Of a stretch of 15,218 nt of DNA, positions 14,339-15,218 are shown piece by piece. A program made the position numbers and the translations under genes. Within the stretch, counting starts at the first letter, position 1. Each line of letters opens with the position of its first letter. Source of the stretch: Bacillota bacterium. GTDB taxonomy: Bacteria; Bacillota; Clostridia; Christensenellales; Borkfalkiaceae. The stretch is from the NCBI GenBank assembly GCA_023403375.1, contig JAEYEN010000122.1, positions 1 through 15,218 of the forward strand, given 5' to 3'. The notes below the pieces were generated by a model. The model searched no databases. It saw only the letters and a list, made by a program, of their open reading frames with translations, and was not told the DNA's origin.

Positions 14339-15218
14339 TTATTTTATTTCTTCTTTTCTATCTTCCGCTTTATCGTCTTTTGAGTTTTCGATACCGTCCA
14401 AAAAATCCATGTAATTTTCTTTCGCAAAAGCGGTTATGTCTTCCCAATTTTTGTACAAATCTCTGAACGCGTTTTTGCCGATTTCAATCAATCTTTCCTT
14501 ATCGGAAAGCGCGGCGCATACGCCGTCTATGTATTCGTTTTCGTTAAAAACGTATCCGTTTACGCCGTCCGTTACCGTGCCTGCCGTTACCGAACCTTTA
14601 ATAAACGCCCCGGGGAGCAAGCGGGAAGCCGCTTCTACCTGAACGATGCTCGACGTGTCGTATTTGCTCGGAAACATAAATAAATCCGCCGCCGAATAGA
14701 TTTCCGCCAATGCGTTTTTATCCGAAACGTAACCTAAAAGCGTGCAATCTTCTGCAATACCGTTCTCTTCTATTCTCTTTTCTAATTTTTTTCTGTCGGG
14801 TCCTTCCCCCACAAAAATCATTTTAAAGGGAATTTTACGCGTTTTAAGTTCTTTCAGAACGTCTGCCACAAACAGAATATTTTTCTGTATTACAAGCCGC
14901 CCGACAAAAAGTAAAAGCGGTTCTTCGCCCACGCCGTATTTAGTCCTGACGGCGTAGCGCTCTTTATCATAATCTTTGGACGGATAAAAGTTTGTCCCGT
15001 TGGGAATAAGCCGCGTTTTCCCTTTATAGCCGTAACTCCTTAACACTTCTTCTGCCGAACGCATCATCGTCCACACCTCGTCGGACGAATTAAAAACGCG
15101 CATAATGCGTTTCAACATAAGGTTTACTATAAATTTTACCTTAACGTATTTTTCAAAATCCTGCCGATATTGAGAATGGAAGGTAGAAATCATAGGAATA
15201 TTGCGTTTTATATGTATC
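14339..15218 (-). CDS. GT4-family glycosyltransferase (partial, 5' end outside window)
   Basis: This is a GT-B fold, GT4-type retaining glycosyltransferase, probably using a nucleotide sugar to modify a lipid or wall glycan at the inner face of the membrane; acceptor and sugar are unknown. The frame is still open at the window edge. Codons before the first ATG (15193) read HIKRNIP, and IPMISTFHSQYRQDF is the usual N-domain strand of the family, so that ATG is internal and about 100 residues are probably missing. Counting from it, RLIPNGTN (61-68), LLFVGRLVIQKN (94-105), IFVGEGPDRKKLE (126-138) and TLLGYVSDKNALAEIYSAADLF (151-172) are typical C-domain motifs. In the EX7E sugar-nucleotide motif the first glutamate is aspartate: D179 to E187 in DTSSIVQVE. 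The last 20 residues are a charged lysine/glutamate/aspartate tail. A strong terminator follows. Confidence 0.9.
   Translation of the reverse strand, partial: IHIKRNIPMISTFHSQYRQDFEKYVKVKFIVNLMLKRIMRVFNSSDEVWTMMRSAEEVLRSYGYKGKTRLIPNGTNFYPSKDYDKERYAVRTKYGVGEEPLLLFVGRLVIQKNILFVADVLKELKTRKIPFKMIFVGEGPDRKKLEKRIEENGIAEDCTLLGYVSDKNALAEIYSAADLFMFPSKYDTSSIVQVEAASRLLPGAFIKGSVTAGTVTDGVNGYVFNENEYIDGVCAALSDKERLIEIGKNAFRDLYKNWEDITAFAKENYMDFLDGIENSKDDKAEDRKEEIK

Noticed and set aside
1..15218. CRISPR arrays, IS elements, tRNA or rRNA genes, phage or defence genes
   Set aside because: No regularly spaced repeats, terminal inverted repeats with transposase, cloverleaf-like segments or phage-type proteins were seen; the content is housekeeping genes in familiar order.

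Overview
The window looks like chromosomal core genome from a low-to-moderate GC Bacillota (Firmicutes), most likely a clostridial lineage. The evidence is conserved gene order rather than any one marker: lepA followed by hemW (the usual start of the lepA-hemW-hrcA-grpE-dnaK region) and rsmD-coaD-ylbJ (ylbH-coaD-ylbJ in Bacillus). A DegV-family protein and strong AAGGAG-type ribosome binding sites in AT-rich gaps agree with this. YlbJ is a sporulation membrane protein, so the lineage probably descends from spore formers. I cannot place it to genus. I see no phage, IS, CRISPR, tRNA or rRNA.

Layout, left to right. Positions 1-2846 (minus) hold hemW, cut by the window edge, and lepA upstream of it. 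Positions 2847-3078 are an AT-rich gap with three copies of a direct repeat. A plus-strand glycerophosphodiester phosphodiesterase (3079-3807) converges on a minus-strand degV-family gene (3997-4866), with a palindromic bidirectional terminator between them. Positions 4867-5295 are a 429-base non-coding gap with the degV promoter, a possible operator region and a terminator for the next gene. A fucO-like iron alcohol dehydrogenase (5296-6471, minus) has a near-consensus promoter. Then come tex (6661-8946) and rarA (8972-10270), a two-gene minus-strand unit.

rarA diverges from ylbJ (10327-11310, plus) across only 56 bases. ylbJ converges on and overlaps a tightly packed minus-strand operon: alr, a small membrane protein, rsmD and coaD, with ATGA overlaps or a 3-base gap. 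To the right lies the 3' part of a GT4 glycosyltransferase (14339 to the window end) with its own terminator.

Most genes are housekeeping: translation (LepA), heme trafficking (HemW), replication-fork maintenance (RarA), nucleic-acid binding (Tex), 16S rRNA methylation (RsmD), coenzyme A synthesis (CoaD) and D-alanine supply for the wall (Alr). I found no convincing undescribed multi-gene system. The points most worth a second look are the glycine-rich insert in the C-terminal domain of Alr, the tiny rarA/ylbJ divergent region where both messages appear leaderless and ylbJ has a sigma-E-like promoter, the inversion of ylbJ relative to its usual partners, and the repeats upstream of lepA and degV.
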